From: Bordetella parapertussis
GTDB taxonomy: Bacteria; Pseudomonadota; Gammaproteobacteria; Burkholderiales; SG8-39
Assembly (NCBI GenBank): GCA_945869935.1
Contig: CAMBSA010000166.1
Location: forward strand, 1 to 5,404
Direction of reading: 5' to 3'
Length of the DNA: 5,404 nt
The position numbers were made by a program, and so were the translations under genes. The notes beneath the pieces are model-generated. The model was not told the origin of the DNA, searched no databases, and saw only the letters and a program-made list of their open reading frames with translations. How positions within the stretch are numbered: the stretch's first letter is position 1; each line of letters begins with the position of its first letter. Of the stretch, positions 4,917 to 5,404 are shown in pieces.

Positions 4917-5404
4917 CTTGAGCTGGTACACCGGATCGAGCAGCAGCGCATGGAGCGCCGCCTTGCGGGGATCGAAACGCGGATCGGTGCGCGGATCGCT
5001 GCGAAGATCTCTGGAGGAATCGATGCGCCGGTCCGTTGCGAAAGCGGGTGTCGCCCCGCCTGCGTAGGCGGGTGTCGCACCACCCTGCTCGCCACTCACC
5101 GGATCAATCGCGGTGAGCAACGACCGCGGCGACAAGTCCCCCGCGCGTTGCAGCCAGTTCGTGCTGTCGAAGCGGATGTCGGCCAGGGCTTCGCGCAGGC
5201 GCTCGCGGCCTTCCGGCCCGAGCGCGGCCATCCCGCGCACCCGCGGCAGGTCGTCGCCCGCGGTCATGCCGCCCACGCCGGTCACCGGTGTGCGCGACAT
5301 GCTGTCGACCAACGCACGGGGCGCATCGGTCACCAACGCGCGCGGCGCATCGGTCACCAACGCGCGCGGCGCGTTTGCCGAACGCAACAGCCGCTCGATG
5401 AACT
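4914..5404 (-). CDS. DUF1800 family protein, C-terminal part
   Basis: The window holds the last 162 residues; the N-terminal part lies beyond the right edge. The visible start, FIERLLRS, matches the helix that follows the conserved Gly-Trp-Pro/Asn-Ser block in many DUF1800 proteins (PF08811). The end, ALHALLLDPVYQLK, matches the typical C-terminus of the family. The RFDSTNWLQ stretch at 77-85 also fits. Immediate linkage to a DUF1501 gene supports the call strongly, because the two families are standard neighbours. The function is unknown. Unusual for the family, this tail contains three runs of in-frame tandem repeats: APRALVTD-type units at fragment residues 11-33, GGATPAYA/GGATPAFA at 107-122, and Asp-Pro-Arg units at 134-146. 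These look like recent expansions in low-constraint loops between conserved helices. The frame is intact throughout. An internal TTG at 5387 is not a start. Confidence 0.8.
   Translation of the reverse strand, partial: FIERLLRSANAPRALVTDAPRALVTDAPRALVDSMSRTPVTGVGGMTAGDDLPRVRGMAALGPEGRERLREALADIRFDSTNWLQRAGDLSPRSLLTAIDPVSGEQGGATPAYAGGATPAFATDRRIDSSRDLRSDPRTDPRFDPRKAALHALLLDPVYQLK
4966..5013 (-). repeat. 12-bp tandem repeat encoding Asp-Pro-Arg units
   Basis: Four adjacent 12-base units fit the + strand pattern CGCGGATCGSTG, with the outer two units diverged and the central two (4978-4989, 4990-5001) differing by one base. In the DUF1800 frame they encode a run of D-P-R spaced every four residues. 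The unit is a multiple of three, so the reading frame is kept. Confidence 0.7.
5038..5085 (-). repeat. 24-bp tandem duplication encoding GGATPA(Y/F)A
   Basis: Two adjacent 24-base units, 5038-5061 and 5062-5085, agree at 19 of 24 positions. They encode the octapeptides GGATPAYA and GGATPAFA in the DUF1800 tail. Most differences are at synonymous or conservative positions, which suggests that the duplication has aged under some protein-level constraint. Confidence 0.7.
5308..5379 (-). repeat. 24-bp tandem repeat encoding APRALVTD units
   Basis: Three adjacent 24-base units: 5308-5331, 5332-5355 and 5356-5379. The first two differ at two bases; the third matches the second over its first 17 bases and then diverges. 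They encode repeated APRALV(T)D in the DUF1800 protein, right after the FIERLLRS helix. The near identity of the units points to a recent in-frame expansion. Confidence 0.8.

Noticed and set aside
5308..5379. CRISPR-like direct repeats
   Set aside because: The units are directly adjacent with no spacers and lie in frame inside a coding gene, so they are a coding tandem repeat.

Overview
The window is GC-rich chromosomal DNA with strong G/C preference at third codon positions. Its gene content (TauE/SafE permease, LemA, a bacterial GIDE/BAM protein, and a DUF1800-DUF1501 pair) fits a proteobacterium, most likely a betaproteobacterium. That placement is inferred from protein style, since there is no rRNA or other marker gene. 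I see no mobile element, CRISPR array, tRNA or rRNA.

Layout. Bases 1-20 match one strand of a widespread interspersed repeat that begins GTCATTGCGAGGAGCGAAGC. A TauE/SafE-family membrane permease follows on the + strand (149-898). It converges on an unrecognised single-pass membrane protein on the - strand (956-1636). A 412-base intergenic region (1637-2048) separates that gene from a divergent + strand gene (2049-3023) for a GIDE/BAM-domain membrane protein carrying a canonical EF-hand loop. This gene converges, across 32 bases, on a - strand lemA-family gene (3056-3643). Further right on the - strand are a DUF1501 Tat-exported protein (3737-4903) and, 10 bases upstream of it, the C-terminal part of a DUF1800 protein (4914 to the window edge).

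How the genes relate. The DUF1800-DUF1501 pair is a classic two-gene unit: the DUF1800 stop codon lies next to the DUF1501 ribosome binding site, so translational coupling is likely. LemA and GIDE-domain proteins often occur near each other in bacteria, and both are membrane-anchored. Here they face each other rather than forming one operon. The divergent hypothetical protein may share the long regulatory region with the GIDE gene. The TauE permease appears to be an independent unit.

The most interesting points are: the MUL1/MAPL-like BAM domain joined to an EF-hand with no RING; a short leader-type ORF with an excellent Shine-Dalgarno sequence overlapping the GIDE gene start; and three separate in-frame tandem repeat families within the last 150 codons of the DUF1800 gene. 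I found no convincing defence system or other wholly new system.
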